From NCBI GenBank assembly GCA_035630295.1, contig DASQKY010000016.1:1-64000 (forward strand): a stretch of 64,000 bases of DNA, given 5' to 3'. Below are positions 10,605-19,405 of the stretch, piece by piece (within the stretch, counting starts at the first letter, position 1; every line of letters begins with the position of its first letter). A program made the position numbers and the translations under genes. The DNA is from Acidimicrobiales bacterium. GTDB taxonomy: Bacteria; Actinomycetota; Acidimicrobiia; Acidimicrobiales; Iamiaceae. The notes beneath the pieces are model-generated. The model made no database searches and was not told where the DNA came from. It saw only the letters and a program-made list of their open reading frames with translations.

Positions 10605-10967
10605 ATGGCCCGCGTCAAGCGATCCGTGAGCAGCAAGAAGCACCGCAAGGCCACCCTCGAGCGCGCCAAGGGCTACTACGGCAACAAGAGCCGCTCGTAC
10701 CGCGCCGCCAACGAGCAGGTGATGCACTCCCTCCAGTACGCCTACCGGGACCGCCGGGCCCGCAAGGGCGAGTTCCGCAAGCTCTGGATCCAGCGCATCA
10801 ACGCCGCCTGCCGCGAGAACGGCATGTCCTACAGCCGCTTCATCAGCGGGCTGCGCATCGCCCAGGTCGACGTGGACCGCAAGGTGCTGGCCGAGCTGGC
10901 GGTGGCCGACCCGCAGGCCTTCGCCGCCCTGGTGAAGGTGGCCGCCGAGGCCCAGCCCGCGGCCTGA
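10605..10967 (+). CDS. rplT: 50S ribosomal protein L20
   Basis: Ribosomal protein of 120 residues needed early in 50S assembly; in some bacteria it also represses its own operon by binding the leader RNA. The basic N-terminal extension [15 protein letters not shown] is followed by the globular part with RQ-rich helices and [20 protein letters not shown]. The start has an AGAGGA ribosome-binding site. It closes the infC operon, although the methyltransferase gene follows only 23 bases later and may be co-transcribed. Confidence 0.98.
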   Translation: MARVKRSVSSKKHRKATLERAKGYYGNKSRSYRAANEQVMHSLQYAYRDRRARKGEFRKLWIQRINAACRENGMSYSRFISGLRIAQVDVDRKVLAELAVADPQAFAALVKVAAEAQPAA

Positions 10968-10990
10968 GCGGCCCGACCCGGCGGCTTCCC

Positions 10991-11881
10991 GTGCGCCGCC
11001 CCACCCCTCCGACGGATCCGCCCACGCCCCCCGGGCCGGGCGGATCCGCCGCGTCTCCGCCGTCCCTCTCGCCCCGCAACCCCCGGGTGGTGGAGCTGGG
11101 CCGCCTGGCCCGCGACAACCGGGCCCGGGCCGAGGCCGGGCGCTTCGTGCTGGACGGGCCCGTGCTGCTGGCCGAGGCCCTGGCCGCCGGGGTGGTGGTG
11201 GAGGCCGCCTATGTCGACCCCGACGCCCTGGACCGGCCCGAGGTGGCCGCCGCCCTGGCCGCGGCCGAGGCGGCCGCCGTGCCCTGCTGGGCCGTCGCCG
11301 GCGGCCTGCGCGGCCACGTCGAGGTGACCACCCCCCACGGGCTGGCCGCGGTGGCCCGCATCCCCGGCGCCGCCCCCGCGGGGGAGGGCGGGGGGCCCGT
11401 TCTCCACATCGTCCTGGTGGGGGTGGCCGACCCCGGCAACGCCGGCACCCTCCTCCGCACCGCCGAGGCGGTGGGGGCCACGTCCGTGGTCCTCACCGAC
11501 GGCTCGGTCGACCCCTGGTCGCCCAAGGTGGTCCGGGCCTCGGCCGGCTCGGTGCTGCGCGTCCCGATCCGACGGGGCCCGGCCGCCGCCGTGCTGGCCG
11601 AGCTGGCCGCCGCCGGCGTCCGGACCGTCGGGACCCGGGCCCGGGACGGCGCCCCGCCCGACCGGGTGGACCTGGCCGGCCCGGTGGCCCTGGTGCTGGG
11701 CAGCGAGGCCCACGGCCTGCCCGACGAGGTGGCCGCCGCCGTCGACGCGTGGGCCTCCTTGCCCATGCGGGGCCGGGTGGAGTCCCTGAACGTGGCCGTG
11801 GCCGGCTCGGTGCTGGCCTTCGAGGTGGTCCGGCAACGATCCCGCACCGGCGCCGGGCGGGCCGCCACCATGGACCCGTGA
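10991..11881 (+). CDS. TrmH/SpoU-family RNA 2'-O-methyltransferase
   Basis: A SPOUT-class methyltransferase of 296 residues that probably methylates a ribose in rRNA or tRNA with S-adenosylmethionine. The N-terminal substrate-binding domain includes NPRVVELGRLARDNRARAEA and FVLDGPVLLAEAL, like RlmB/TsnR relatives. The SPOUT motifs are DPGNAGTLLRTAEAVGA (motif 1, with the catalytic Arg), LGSEAHGLP (motif 2) and LPMRGRVESLNVAVAG (motif 3). The first 30 residues are Pro-rich and the GTG start is uncertain. The stop overlaps the GTG of the next gene by four bases. Such a gene between rplT and pheS is common in bacteria. Confidence 0.9.
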   Translation: MRRPTPPTDPPTPPGPGGSAASPPSLSPRNPRVVELGRLARDNRARAEAGRFVLDGPVLLAEALAAGVVVEAAYVDPDALDRPEVAAALAAAEAAAVPCWAVAGGLRGHVEVTTPHGLAAVARIPGAAPAGEGGGPVLHIVLVGVADPGNAGTLLRTAEAVGATSVVLTDGSVDPWSPKVVRASAGSVLRVPIRRGPAAAVLAELAAAGVRTVGTRARDGAPPDRVDLAGPVALVLGSEAHGLPDEVAAAVDAWASLPMRGRVESLNVAVAGSVLAFEVVRQRSRTGAGRAATMDP

Positions 11882-12639
11882 CCGCTCCCCAGCCCCCGGC
11901 CCCGCCACCGGACGGCGGGGCGGCCGGGCCGCCACCGGCCGGTGAGGAGCCGGTCGACGCCATCGAGCTCATCGCCACCGTGAGCCACGAGCTGCGCAGC
12001 CCGCTCACCTCCATCAAGGGCTTCACCAGCCTGCTCCTGTCCCGGTGGGACGGCATCGCCGACGACCGCAAGCAGGAGATGCTCGAGCAGGTCCGCCACG
12101 ACGCCGACCGGGTCACCCGCATGCTCACCGAGCTCCTGGACATCTCCCGCCTGGAGAAGGGCCGGCTCCACCTCCGCACCCGCATCGTGGACCTGCCGGC
12201 CCTGGCCCGCTCGGTGGTCGACAAGGTGGCCCTGGAGGAGGAGGCGCTGGAGGTGGAGCTCTCGTTCCCCGACGACCTCCCCGAGGTGCTGGCCGACGCC
12301 GACAAGGTGGAGCAGGTGCTCACCAACCTGGTCGAGAACGCGGCCAAGTACGCCAGCCCCGAGGGCCTGCGCATCGAGGGCGCGGTGGCGGCCGGCGGTG
12401 CGGTGGTGGCCGTCGCCGTCCACGACCGGGGACCGGGCATCCCGCCCGAGGACCTGCCCCGGGTCTTCGAGCGGTTCTTCCGCCGCGAGGTGGGCCGGCC
12501 CACCGGCACCGGCCTGGGCCTGTGGATCAGCCGGGGCCTGGTCGAGGCCCACGGCGGCACCCTCACCGCGGCGTCGGTGGCCGGCCAGGGCAGCACCTTC
12601 ACCTTCACGCTGCCGGTCGGCGCCCCACCCGGCCCGTAG
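11878..12639 (+). CDS. Soluble sensor histidine kinase (HisKA and HATPase_c only)
   Basis: A 253-residue kinase core without membrane segments. The H-box is TVSHELRSPLTSIKGF near residue 36. The ATP-binding domain has the N-box NLVENAAKYASPEG, G1 DRGPGIPPEDLPRVFERFF and G2 GTGLGLWISRGLVEAHGG. The first 25 residues are Pro/Gly-rich. The GTG start overlaps the methyltransferase stop (GTGA), implying coupling; the frame is also open further upstream, but that part lies inside the methyltransferase gene. No response regulator is adjacent, so this is an orphan kinase whose input may come from a partner protein. Confidence 0.88.
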   Translation: MTAPQPPAPPPDGGAAGPPPAGEEPVDAIELIATVSHELRSPLTSIKGFTSLLLSRWDGIADDRKQEMLEQVRHDADRVTRMLTELLDISRLEKGRLHLRTRIVDLPALARSVVDKVALEEEALEVELSFPDDLPEVLADADKVEQVLTNLVENAAKYASPEGLRIEGAVAAGGAVVAVAVHDRGPGIPPEDLPRVFERFFRREVGRPTGTGLGLWISRGLVEAHGGTLTAASVAGQGSTFTFTLPVGAPPGP

Positions 12640-12707
12640 GGGCCGCGCCCGCCGCCGGGCCGAACCGACTTGTCGGGGGCGGGCGAGCCTTGGCAGGGTG
12701 AGCCGCC

Positions 12708-13718
12708 ATGGGCGCGTCCGTGATCGACGACATCACCGAGATCGGCGCGGCCGCCGAGCGGGCCCTGCGCCAGGCCCCCGACCTCGACACGCTCCGGGCC
12801 CGGGTGGCCGAGCTGACCGGCAAGCAGTCGGCCCTGGCCGCGGCCAAGCGCGCTCTCGGGGGCCTGGAGCCCGACCAGCGGCGGGAGGCCGGCCTGGCCC
12901 TCAACCGGGTCAACGGCGAGGTGGGCCGGGCCGCGGCCGAGCGCCGGGCCGAGCTGGAGGCCGAGGCCCGGGCCGCCCGCCTGGCGGCCGAGCGGCTCGA
13001 CCTCACCGAGGTGCGCCCCGAGGGGGGACCGGGCCACCTGCACCTGGTCACCCAGACCATGGAGGAGCTGGAGGACATCTTCGTGGGCATGGGCTTCGCC
13101 GTGGCCGAGGGCCCGGAGGTGGAGGACGACTGGCACAACTTCACCGGCCTCAACCTGCCGCCCTACCACCCGGCCCGGGACATGCAGGACACGTTCTTCG
13201 TCGAGGCCGGGGAGCCGGGCGACGTGGTGCTCCGCACCCACACCTCGCCGGTGCAGCTCCGGGTGATGGAGCAGCAGGAGCCGCCCATCTACGTGGTCGC
13301 CCCCGGCCGGGTGCACCGCAACGAGGCCCGTGACGCCACCCACCTGGCCACCTTCCACCAGATCGAGGCCCTGGTGGTCGACCGGGGCATCACCTTCGGC
13401 CACCTGGCCGGCACCATCGAGGCCTTCACCCGGGCCTACTTCGGGGCCGGCTACACCTCCCGCCTGCGGCCGTCGTACTTCCCGTTCACCGAGCCGTCGG
13501 GCGAGTTCGACGTGCAGCGCCCCGACGGGAGCTGGCTGGAGCTGGGCGGCTGCGGCATGGTCCACCCCAACGTGCTCCGCAACGGCGGCATCGACCCCGA
13601 GACCTTCACCGGCTTCGCCTTCGGCTTCGGCGTCGACCGCCTGGCCCTCATGCGCCACGGCGTCCCCGACCTGCGCGAGATCCTCTCGGTCGACGTGCGC
13701 TTCCTGGAGCAGTTCTGA
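12708..13718 (+). CDS. pheS: Phenylalanyl-tRNA synthetase, alpha subunit
   Basis: Catalytic subunit of the alpha2-beta2 class II enzyme that charges tRNA-Phe, 336 residues. An N-terminal coiled-coil (about 10-90) contacts tRNA. Catalytic-core landmarks are HNFTGLNLPPYHPARDMQDT, motif 2 around GRVHRNEARDATHLATFHQ, and motif 3 GFGVDRLALMRHGVPDLREI at the C-terminus. pheT starts inside its stop codon (TGATG, one-base overlap), ensuring equal synthesis. No T-box or leader peptide is seen upstream. Confidence 0.98.
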   Translation: MGASVIDDITEIGAAAERALRQAPDLDTLRARVAELTGKQSALAAAKRALGGLEPDQRREAGLALNRVNGEVGRAAAERRAELEAEARAARLAAERLDLTEVRPEGGPGHLHLVTQTMEELEDIFVGMGFAVAEGPEVEDDWHNFTGLNLPPYHPARDMQDTFFVEAGEPGDVVLRTHTSPVQLRVMEQQEPPIYVVAPGRVHRNEARDATHLATFHQIEALVVDRGITFGHLAGTIEAFTRAYFGAGYTSRLRPSYFPFTEPSGEFDVQRPDGSWLELGGCGMVHPNVLRNGGIDPETFTGFAFGFGVDRLALMRHGVPDLREILSVDVRFLEQF

Positions 13719-16126
13719 TGAAGGTCCTGCTGTCCTGGCTCCAGGAGATGGCCCCCTTCGACCACGCCCCCGAGGTCATCGGCCAGGCCTTCAACGACCT
13801 GGGCACCCCGGTCGAGGAGGTCACCCGGCTGGGGGAGGGCCTCGACGGCGTGGTGGTGGCCCGCATCCTGGCCCTCCGGTCCCACCCCAAGGCCGACCGC
13901 ATCCAGCTGGTGGACGTCGACACCGGCGACGGCGAGGCCCTGCAGATCTGCTGCGGCGCCTTCAACATGGCCGAGGGCGACCTGGTGCCCCTGGCCACCC
14001 TGGGCACCACCATGCCCGACGGCATGGAGATCGCCCGGCGCAAGATGCGGGGCGAGTGGTCCAACGGCATGCTCTGCTCGTCGGCCGAGCTGGGCCTGGG
14101 GGCCGACGAGGGCGGCATCCGCATCCTGGCCCCCGGACCGGTGCCGGGCACCCCCATCGTGGAGGCCCTGGGCCTGGCTCCGGACGTGCTGTGGGACCTG
14201 GAGGTCAACGCCAACCGGCCCGACGCCCTGTGCGTGGCCGGCCTGGCCCGCGACCTGGCCGCCCACCTGGGCGTGCCCTTCTCGTTGCCCGACCGGGCGC
14301 CGGCCACCGGGGGCGCCCCGGCCCCGGGGGCGCTGGAGGTGGAGGTCCTGGCCCCCGACCTGTGCGGCCGGTTCACGGCCTGGGTGTTGCGGGGCCTCGA
14401 CCCCACCGCCACCTCGCCGGAGTGGATGCAGCGGCGCCTCACCCACCTGGGCATGCGGCCCATCAGCGCCCTGGTCGACATCTCCAACTACGTGATGCTG
14501 GAGCTGGGCCAGCCCAACCACCCCTACGACCTGGCCGCCGTCCCCGGGGCCGGGTTCCGCGTCCGGCGGGCCCGGCCCGACGAGGTCGTCACCACCCTCG
14601 ACGACGTGGAGCGCACCTGCACGGGGGACGACCTCCTCATCTGCGGCGGCGACGACGTGCCGCTGGGCATCGCCGGCGTGATGGGCGGCGCCTCGGCCGA
14701 GATCGCGGCCACCACCACCGACGTGGCCCTGGAGATGGCCTGGTTCCTGCCCCGCTCGGTGGGGCGCACGGCCCGGCGCCTGGGCCTGCGGACCGAGGCC
14801 GCGGCCCGCTTCGAGCGCGGCTGCGACCCCGAGGTGATCCCCGCCGCCGCCGCCCGCTTCGCGGCCCTGGCCGCCGAGATCTGCGGCACCACGCTGGCCC
14901 CCGGGGTGGTCGATGAGCGGGGGGACCTGCCCGACCGGGCCCCCGTCCGGGTGCGCCCGGCCCGGGTCAACCAGGTGCTGGGCACCGACCTCGACGGGGC
15001 CACCATCGGCGGCCTCCTCGACCCCATCGGCTACGTGGCGACGCCGGCGGCCGACAGCCCGGGCGACCTGGACGTGGCCGTCCCCTCGTGGCGCTACGAC
15101 TCCGAGAGCGAGATCGACGTCGTCGAGGAGGTGGCCCGGCACCACGGCTACGCCCGCATCCCCCGGCGCGAGCTGGCCACCGCGGTGCCCGGCCGGCTGA
15201 CCCCGGTGCAGCGCTGCCGGCGCGAGGTGCGGCGCCTGTGCACCGGGCTGGGCCTGGCCGAGGTCATGCCCCTGCCGTTCCTGGCCCCCGACCAGCTGGC
15301 GGCGTGCGGCTTCCCGGCCGAGGGCATCCGGCTGCACAACTCGCTGGTGGCCGAGGAGTCGGTCCTGCGCACCACCCTCCTGCCCGGCCTGGTGCGGGCC
15401 GTGGCCACCAACGCGGCCCGTCGCAGCGAGGGTGTCCGCCTGTTCGAGATCGGCCACGTGTTCCTGCCCGCCGGGGAGCGGGGCGCCGGCGAGGGGGCGG
15501 GGCCGGGGCGCCCCGACCTGCTGCCCGACGAGCGGGAGCACCTGGCCCTGGCCCTGGCCGGGGCCGAGGCGCCCGTGGCGGTGCGGGCCTGGCTGGGGTT
15601 GGCCGCCCGCCTGGGCCTGGCCGGCGCCGAGGTGGCCAACGGGGCCCGCCCGGGCCTGCACCCGTCGCGCTCCGGCGTGGCCCTGGTGGCCGGCGCCGAG
15701 GTGGGCTCGGTGGGCGAGGTCGATCCCGACGTCCTGGCCGCCCACGGCATCGGCCAGCGGGTGGCGTGGCTGGAGGTCGACCTGGGCCGGCTGCTCCGGC
15801 TGGCCACCGAGGGCGGGGGAGGGGCGGCCTACCGCCCGGCGTCCCGGTTCCCCTCCAGCGACGTGGACCTGGCCTTCGAGGTGGCCGACGCGGTCTCGGC
15901 CAACGCGGTGGAGCGCACCCTGGCCGGGGCCTCGCCCCTGGTCTGGTCGGTGGGCCTGTTCGACACCTACCGGGGGGCGGGGGTGGCCGAGGGCCACCGG
16001 TCCCTGGCCTACCGGGTCCGCTTCGACGCCCCCGACCGGACCCTCACCGACACCGAGGTGGCCGAGGCCCGGGCCGCCCTGGTGGCCGCCGTCACCGAGG
16101 CCCACGGCGCCACCCTCCGGGGCTGA
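13718..16126 (+). CDS. pheT: Phenylalanyl-tRNA synthetase, beta subunit
   Basis: Beta subunit of 802 residues, full bacterial length. Domains in order: N-terminal EMAP-II-like tRNA-binding domain (about 40-150, with RSHPKADRIQLVDVDTG and KMRGEWSNGMLCSSAELGL), the B3/B4 editing module (about 200-400, with GMRPISALVDISNYVMLELG), the B5 domain, the catalytic-like core with LHNSLVAEESVLRTTLLPGL, and a C-terminal anticodon-recognising FDX-ACB domain (YRPASRFPSSDVDLAFEV). It overlaps pheS by one base and works only as a complex with it. Confidence 0.98.
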   Translation: MKVLLSWLQEMAPFDHAPEVIGQAFNDLGTPVEEVTRLGEGLDGVVVARILALRSHPKADRIQLVDVDTGDGEALQICCGAFNMAEGDLVPLATLGTTMPDGMEIARRKMRGEWSNGMLCSSAELGLGADEGGIRILAPGPVPGTPIVEALGLAPDVLWDLEVNANRPDALCVAGLARDLAAHLGVPFSLPDRAPATGGAPAPGALEVEVLAPDLCGRFTAWVLRGLDPTATSPEWMQRRLTHLGMRPISALVDISNYVMLELGQPNHPYDLAAVPGAGFRVRRARPDEVVTTLDDVERTCTGDDLLICGGDDVPLGIAGVMGGASAEIAATTTDVALEMAWFLPRSVGRTARRLGLRTEAAARFERGCDPEVIPAAAARFAALAAEICGTTLAPGVVDERGDLPDRAPVRVRPARVNQVLGTDLDGATIGGLLDPIGYVATPAADSPGDLDVAVPSWRYDSESEIDVVEEVARHHGYARIPRRELATAVPGRLTPVQRCRREVRRLCTGLGLAEVMPLPFLAPDQLAACGFPAEGIRLHNSLVAEESVLRTTLLPGLVRAVATNAARRSEGVRLFEIGHVFLPAGERGAGEGAGPGRPDLLPDEREHLALALAGAEAPVAVRAWLGLAARLGLAGAEVANGARPGLHPSRSGVALVAGAEVGSVGEVDPDVLAAHGIGQRVAWLEVDLGRLLRLATEGGGGAAYRPASRFPSSDVDLAFEVADAVSANAVERTLAGASPLVWSVGLFDTYRGAGVAEGHRSLAYRVRFDAPDRTLTDTEVAEARAALVAAVTEAHGATLRG

Positions 16127-16148
16127 CCACCCCGGGTCGAAGGACAGG

Positions 16149-16179
16149 TTGCATAGTGATGCGCCCATTCGCATAGACT
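16149..16179 (+). promoter_or_regulatory. argC promoter with overlapping ARG box
   Basis: The -35-like TTGCAT (16149-16154) and -10 TAGACT (16174-16179) are 19 bases apart, and the argC ATG follows six bases after the -10. The transcript would therefore be leaderless. The region holds GCATAGTGATGC, an interrupted palindrome of the ARG-box type bound by ArgR, and a second GCATAGAC half-site covering the -10. The layout matches the argB promoter base for base in spacing. ArgR with arginine would block polymerase here. Confidence 0.7.
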
Positions 16180-16185
16180 GTGCCC

Positions 16186-17220
16186 ATGGCCAAGGTGGGC
16201 ATCGTCGGAGCGTCCGGGTACACGGGGGCGGAGCTGCTCCGCCTGCTGGCCGGGCACCCCGAGCTCGACGTGGTCCTGGCCACCGGCGACACCCAGGCCG
16301 GCCAGCCCGTGGCCGGGCTGTACCCCAGCCTGGTCAGCGCCTACGGCGACCGCACCTTCGACCGGTGGGAGCCGGCGGCGGCCGACGGGCTGGACCTGGT
16401 GTTCTGCGGCCTGCCCCACGGGGCCAGCCAGGCCGTGGTGCCCGAGCTGCGGTCCCGGGTCGGGGCCGTGGTCGACCTGGCCGCCGACTTCCGCCTGGCC
16501 GACGCCGCCCTGTACCCCGAGTGGTACGGCGAGGCCCACGCCGTGCCCGAGCTGCTGGCCGAGGCCGCCTACGGCCTCCCCGAGCTGTTCCGGGACGAGG
16601 TGGCGGCCGCCACCCTGGTGGCCGGGCCCGGGTGCTACCCCACGGCCGCGGCCCTGGCCCTGGCCCCGCTGCTGCGGGCCGGCCTGGTCGAGCCCACCGG
16701 CATCGTGGTCGACGCGGTGAGCGGCGTATCGGGGGCGGGCCGGTCGCTCAAGCCGGCCACCGCCTTCTGCACCGCCGATGGCGACGTCACCGCCTACGGG
16801 GACTGGCGCCACCGCCACACCCCCGAGATCGAGCAGACCCTCACCCGGGCTGCCGGGGCCCCGGCCCAGGTGGTGTTCACCCCCCACCTGGTCCCCATGA
16901 GCAGGGGCATGCTGGCCACCTGCTACTCCCGCCCCCGGCCCGGCACCACCGCGGCCGACGTGCGGGCCGCCCTGGGCGACGCCTACGACGGCGAGCCGTT
17001 CGTGGCCGTGGTCCCGGGCTCGCCGTCCACCAAGGCCACCCACGGCTCCAACGCGGCCCACGTGTCGGCCGTCCTCGACGAGCGCACCGGCTGGGTGGTG
17101 TCCCTGTGCGCCCTGGACAACCTGGGCAAGGGGGCCTCCGGCGCCGCCGTCCAGTGCGCCAACCTGGTCCTGGGCCTGCCCGAGGCCCTGGGCCTCTCGG
17201 CCATCGGCTCCTACCCGTGA
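16186..17220 (+). CDS. argC: N-acetyl-gamma-glutamyl-phosphate reductase
   Basis: Third enzyme of arginine synthesis, reducing N-acetylglutamyl phosphate to the semialdehyde with NADPH. The protein has 344 residues. The dinucleotide-binding motif GIVGASGYTGAELLRLL is at the N-terminus, the catalytic Cys lies in AGPGCYPTAAALAL near residue 149, and the conserved FTPHLVPMSRGMLAT follows. The ATG was preferred over an in-frame GTG two codons upstream because the promoter -10 lies exactly six bases before it, fitting leaderless initiation. argJ follows 28 bases after the stop. Confidence 0.96.
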   Translation: MAKVGIVGASGYTGAELLRLLAGHPELDVVLATGDTQAGQPVAGLYPSLVSAYGDRTFDRWEPAAADGLDLVFCGLPHGASQAVVPELRSRVGAVVDLAADFRLADAALYPEWYGEAHAVPELLAEAAYGLPELFRDEVAAATLVAGPGCYPTAAALALAPLLRAGLVEPTGIVVDAVSGVSGAGRSLKPATAFCTADGDVTAYGDWRHRHTPEIEQTLTRAAGAPAQVVFTPHLVPMSRGMLATCYSRPRPGTTAADVRAALGDAYDGEPFVAVVPGSPSTKATHGSNAAHVSAVLDERTGWVVSLCALDNLGKGASGAAVQCANLVLGLPEALGLSAIGSYP

Positions 17221-17248
17221 GCGGCCCCGGCGGCACAGGGGCGGCCCG

Positions 17249-18418
17249 ATGAGCGTCGTGGCCGCCCGGGGGTTCGTGGCCCACGGGGTGGCGTCCGGCA
17301 TCAAGGCCTCGGGCCACGCCGACCTGGCCCTGGTGGCCACGGCCGACGGGCGCCCCGTCCCCGCCGCCGGGGTCTTCACCTCCAACCTCATGACCGCGGC
17401 CCCGGTCCAGGTGTCGCAGGGCCACCTGGCCTCGGCCGGGGGCCGGGCCGCGGCGGTGGTCCTCAACAGCGGGAACGCCAACGCCGGCACCGGCGGGCCG
17501 GGGCGGGCCGACGCCGAGCGGACCTGCGCCGCGGTGGCCGCCGAGCTGGGCTGCGCCGAGGACGAGGTCCTGGTCTGCTCCACCGGGCTCATCGGCATCC
17601 CCCTGCCCGTCGAGCCGCTGCTGGCCGGGGTGACCGACCTGGTGGCCGGCCTCACCGACGACGAGGAGGGCGGGGCGGCGGCGGCCGACGCCCTGCTCAC
17701 CACCGACACCCGGCGCAAGGAGGCGGTGGCCACGGCGGGGGCGGCCGTGGTCGGGGGCATGGCCAAGGGGGCGGCCATGCTGGCCCCGGCCATGGCCACC
17801 ATGCTGGCCGTGCTCACCACCGACGCCGAGGCCGACGGGCCGACGCTGCGGCGGGTGCTGGCCGCCGGGGTGGAGGGCAGCTTCAACGCCCTGCTCACCG
17901 ACGGCTGCACCTCCACCAACGACACAGTGCTCCTGCTGGCCTCGGGCGAGGCCGGGCCGGTGGACGAGGCCGACCTGGCCGCCGCGGTGGCCTCGGTGTG
18001 CGGCTCGCTGGCCGAGCAGATGGCCGACGACGCCGAGGGCGCCACCAAGGTGGTCCGGCTGACCGTGACCGGTGCCGCCTCCGACGCCGAGGCCCGGGCC
18101 GGCGCCCGGCAGATCGCCCGCAGCGTGCTGTGCCGGTGCTCGTGGTACGGGCGCGACCCGTACTGGGGCCGCCTGGCCAGCGAGCTGGGTTCGGCCGGCA
18201 TCACCTTCGAGCAGGAGCGGGTGGCGGTGGCCTACGGCGGGGTGACCGTGGCCGCCGGCGGGGTGTCGGTGGCCCACGACGCCGAGGCGGTGGCGGCCCA
18301 CATGGACCAGCGGTACCTGCACATCGCCTGCGACCTGGGCCTGGGGGCGGGCACGGCCACCGTCCTGACCAACGACCTGAGCCACGCCTACGTCGACGAG
18401 AACATGGGCACCAGCTGA
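17249..18418 (+). CDS. argJ: Bifunctional glutamate N-acetyltransferase / N-acetylglutamate synthase
   Basis: ArgJ recycles the acetyl group from N-acetylornithine to glutamate and can also use acetyl-CoA. The 389-residue precursor self-cleaves before a Thr that becomes the nucleophile. That site is visible in KGAAMLAPAMATMLAVLTTD near residue 185. Other family marks are LNSGNANAGTG, STGLIGIPLP, NALLTDGCTSTNDTVLLLAS and the C-terminal NDLSHAYVDENMGTS. It belongs to the argCJ unit. With ArgJ present a separate argA is not required for the cyclic pathway. Confidence 0.97.
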   Translation: MSVVAARGFVAHGVASGIKASGHADLALVATADGRPVPAAGVFTSNLMTAAPVQVSQGHLASAGGRAAAVVLNSGNANAGTGGPGRADAERTCAAVAAELGCAEDEVLVCSTGLIGIPLPVEPLLAGVTDLVAGLTDDEEGGAAAADALLTTDTRRKEAVATAGAAVVGGMAKGAAMLAPAMATMLAVLTTDAEADGPTLRRVLAAGVEGSFNALLTDGCTSTNDTVLLLASGEAGPVDEADLAAAVASVCGSLAEQMADDAEGATKVVRLTVTGAASDAEARAGARQIARSVLCRCSWYGRDPYWGRLASELGSAGITFEQERVAVAYGGVTVAAGGVSVAHDAEAVAAHMDQRYLHIACDLGLGAGTATVLTNDLSHAYVDENMGTS

Positions 18419-18459
18419 CCCAGGCCCCGCCGGCCCGGGCGCCGGCCGGGGGAACCGTG

Positions 18460-18490
18460 TTGCATGGCCATGCAGATACGTGCATAAGAT
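18460..18490 (+). promoter_or_regulatory. argB operon promoter with overlapping ARG boxes
   Basis: TTGCAT (18460-18465) and TAAGAT (18485-18490) are 19 bases apart and the argB ATG begins six bases after the -10. The core contains TGCATGGCCATGCA (18461-18474), a perfect 14-base palindrome, followed by a second half-site TACGTGCATAAGAT over the -10. These match actinobacterial ARG-box style. This second promoter separates argCJ from argBDFRGH although all are arginine genes. Confidence 0.75.
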
Positions 18491-18496
18491 GGGGAG

Positions 18497-19405
18497 ATGG
18501 CCCCCGGACACGACAAGCCGGAGCTGGCCCTCCACCAGGTCGACGCCGCCCTGCGGGCCGCCATCCTGGTCGAGGCCCTGCCCTACATCCAGGCCTTCGC
18601 CGGGCGCACCGTGGTCATCAAGCTGGGCGGCAGCGCCATGGGCCAGGCCGAGCTGGCCCGGTCCTTCGCCACCGACGTGGTGCTGCTCCGGGCCGTGGGC
18701 CTGAAGCCGGTGGTGGTCCACGGCGGCGGCCCCCAGATCGACGAGATGCTCGGGCGGCTGGGCCTGGGCACCGAGTTCCGCGACGGCCTGCGGGTCACCG
18801 ACGCCGAGACGCTGGACGTGGCCCGCATGGTCCTCGGGGGCCGGATCGGGCGCGACATCGTGAGCGCCATCAACCGGCACGCCCCGGTGGCCGTGGGCCT
18901 CTCGGGCGAGGACGCCGGGCTGCTGGCCGCCGCCCAGCGCGACCCCGGCCTCGGCTACGTGGGCGACGTCGTGGGCGTCGACCGGACGATCCTCGACACC
19001 CTCATCGAGCAGCGCTTCGTGCCGGTCATCTCCACCATCGGGGCCGACGGCGACGGGCAGGCCTACAACATCAACGCCGACAGCGCCGCCATCGCCGTGG
19101 CCGAGGCCCTGGGGGCCGAGAAGCTCATCTACCTCACCGACGTCCCCGGGGTGCTGACCGCGGTCGACGACCCGGCGTCGCTGGTGTCGCGCCTGTCGGT
19201 GGCCCGGGCCCGGCTGCTCATCGCCGAGGGGGTCATCGCCGGCGGCATGATCCCCAAGGTGGAGGCGGCCCTGGCCGCGGTGGAGGGCGGGGTGGGCTCG
19301 TCGCACATCCTCGACGGCCGCATCCCCCACGTGCTGCTCCTGGAGCTGCTCACCGACGAGGGCGTGGGCACCATGGTCACCCGGTCGGCCGGAGGCCCGT
19401 CGTGA
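18497..19405 (+). CDS. argB: Acetylglutamate kinase
   Basis: Second arginine-pathway enzyme, phosphorylating N-acetylglutamate; usually the point of arginine feedback inhibition. The protein has 302 residues, in the amino-acid kinase fold. Motifs: VVIKLGGSAM (phosphate-binding), VVVHGGGPQIDEMLGRLG, the hinge GLSGEDAGLL, and the C-terminal YNINADSAAIAVAEALGAEK with LTDVPGVL. The N-terminal helix ahead of the core, which is present here, is linked to the hexameric arginine-sensitive type. ATG is six bases after the -10 box, so translation is probably leaderless. It starts a chain of overlapping genes. Confidence 0.97.
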   Translation: MAPGHDKPELALHQVDAALRAAILVEALPYIQAFAGRTVVIKLGGSAMGQAELARSFATDVVLLRAVGLKPVVVHGGGPQIDEMLGRLGLGTEFRDGLRVTDAETLDVARMVLGGRIGRDIVSAINRHAPVAVGLSGEDAGLLAAAQRDPGLGYVGDVVGVDRTILDTLIEQRFVPVISTIGADGDGQAYNINADSAAIAVAEALGAEKLIYLTDVPGVLTAVDDPASLVSRLSVARARLLIAEGVIAGGMIPKVEAALAAVEGGVGSSHILDGRIPHVLLLELLTDEGVGTMVTRSAGGPS

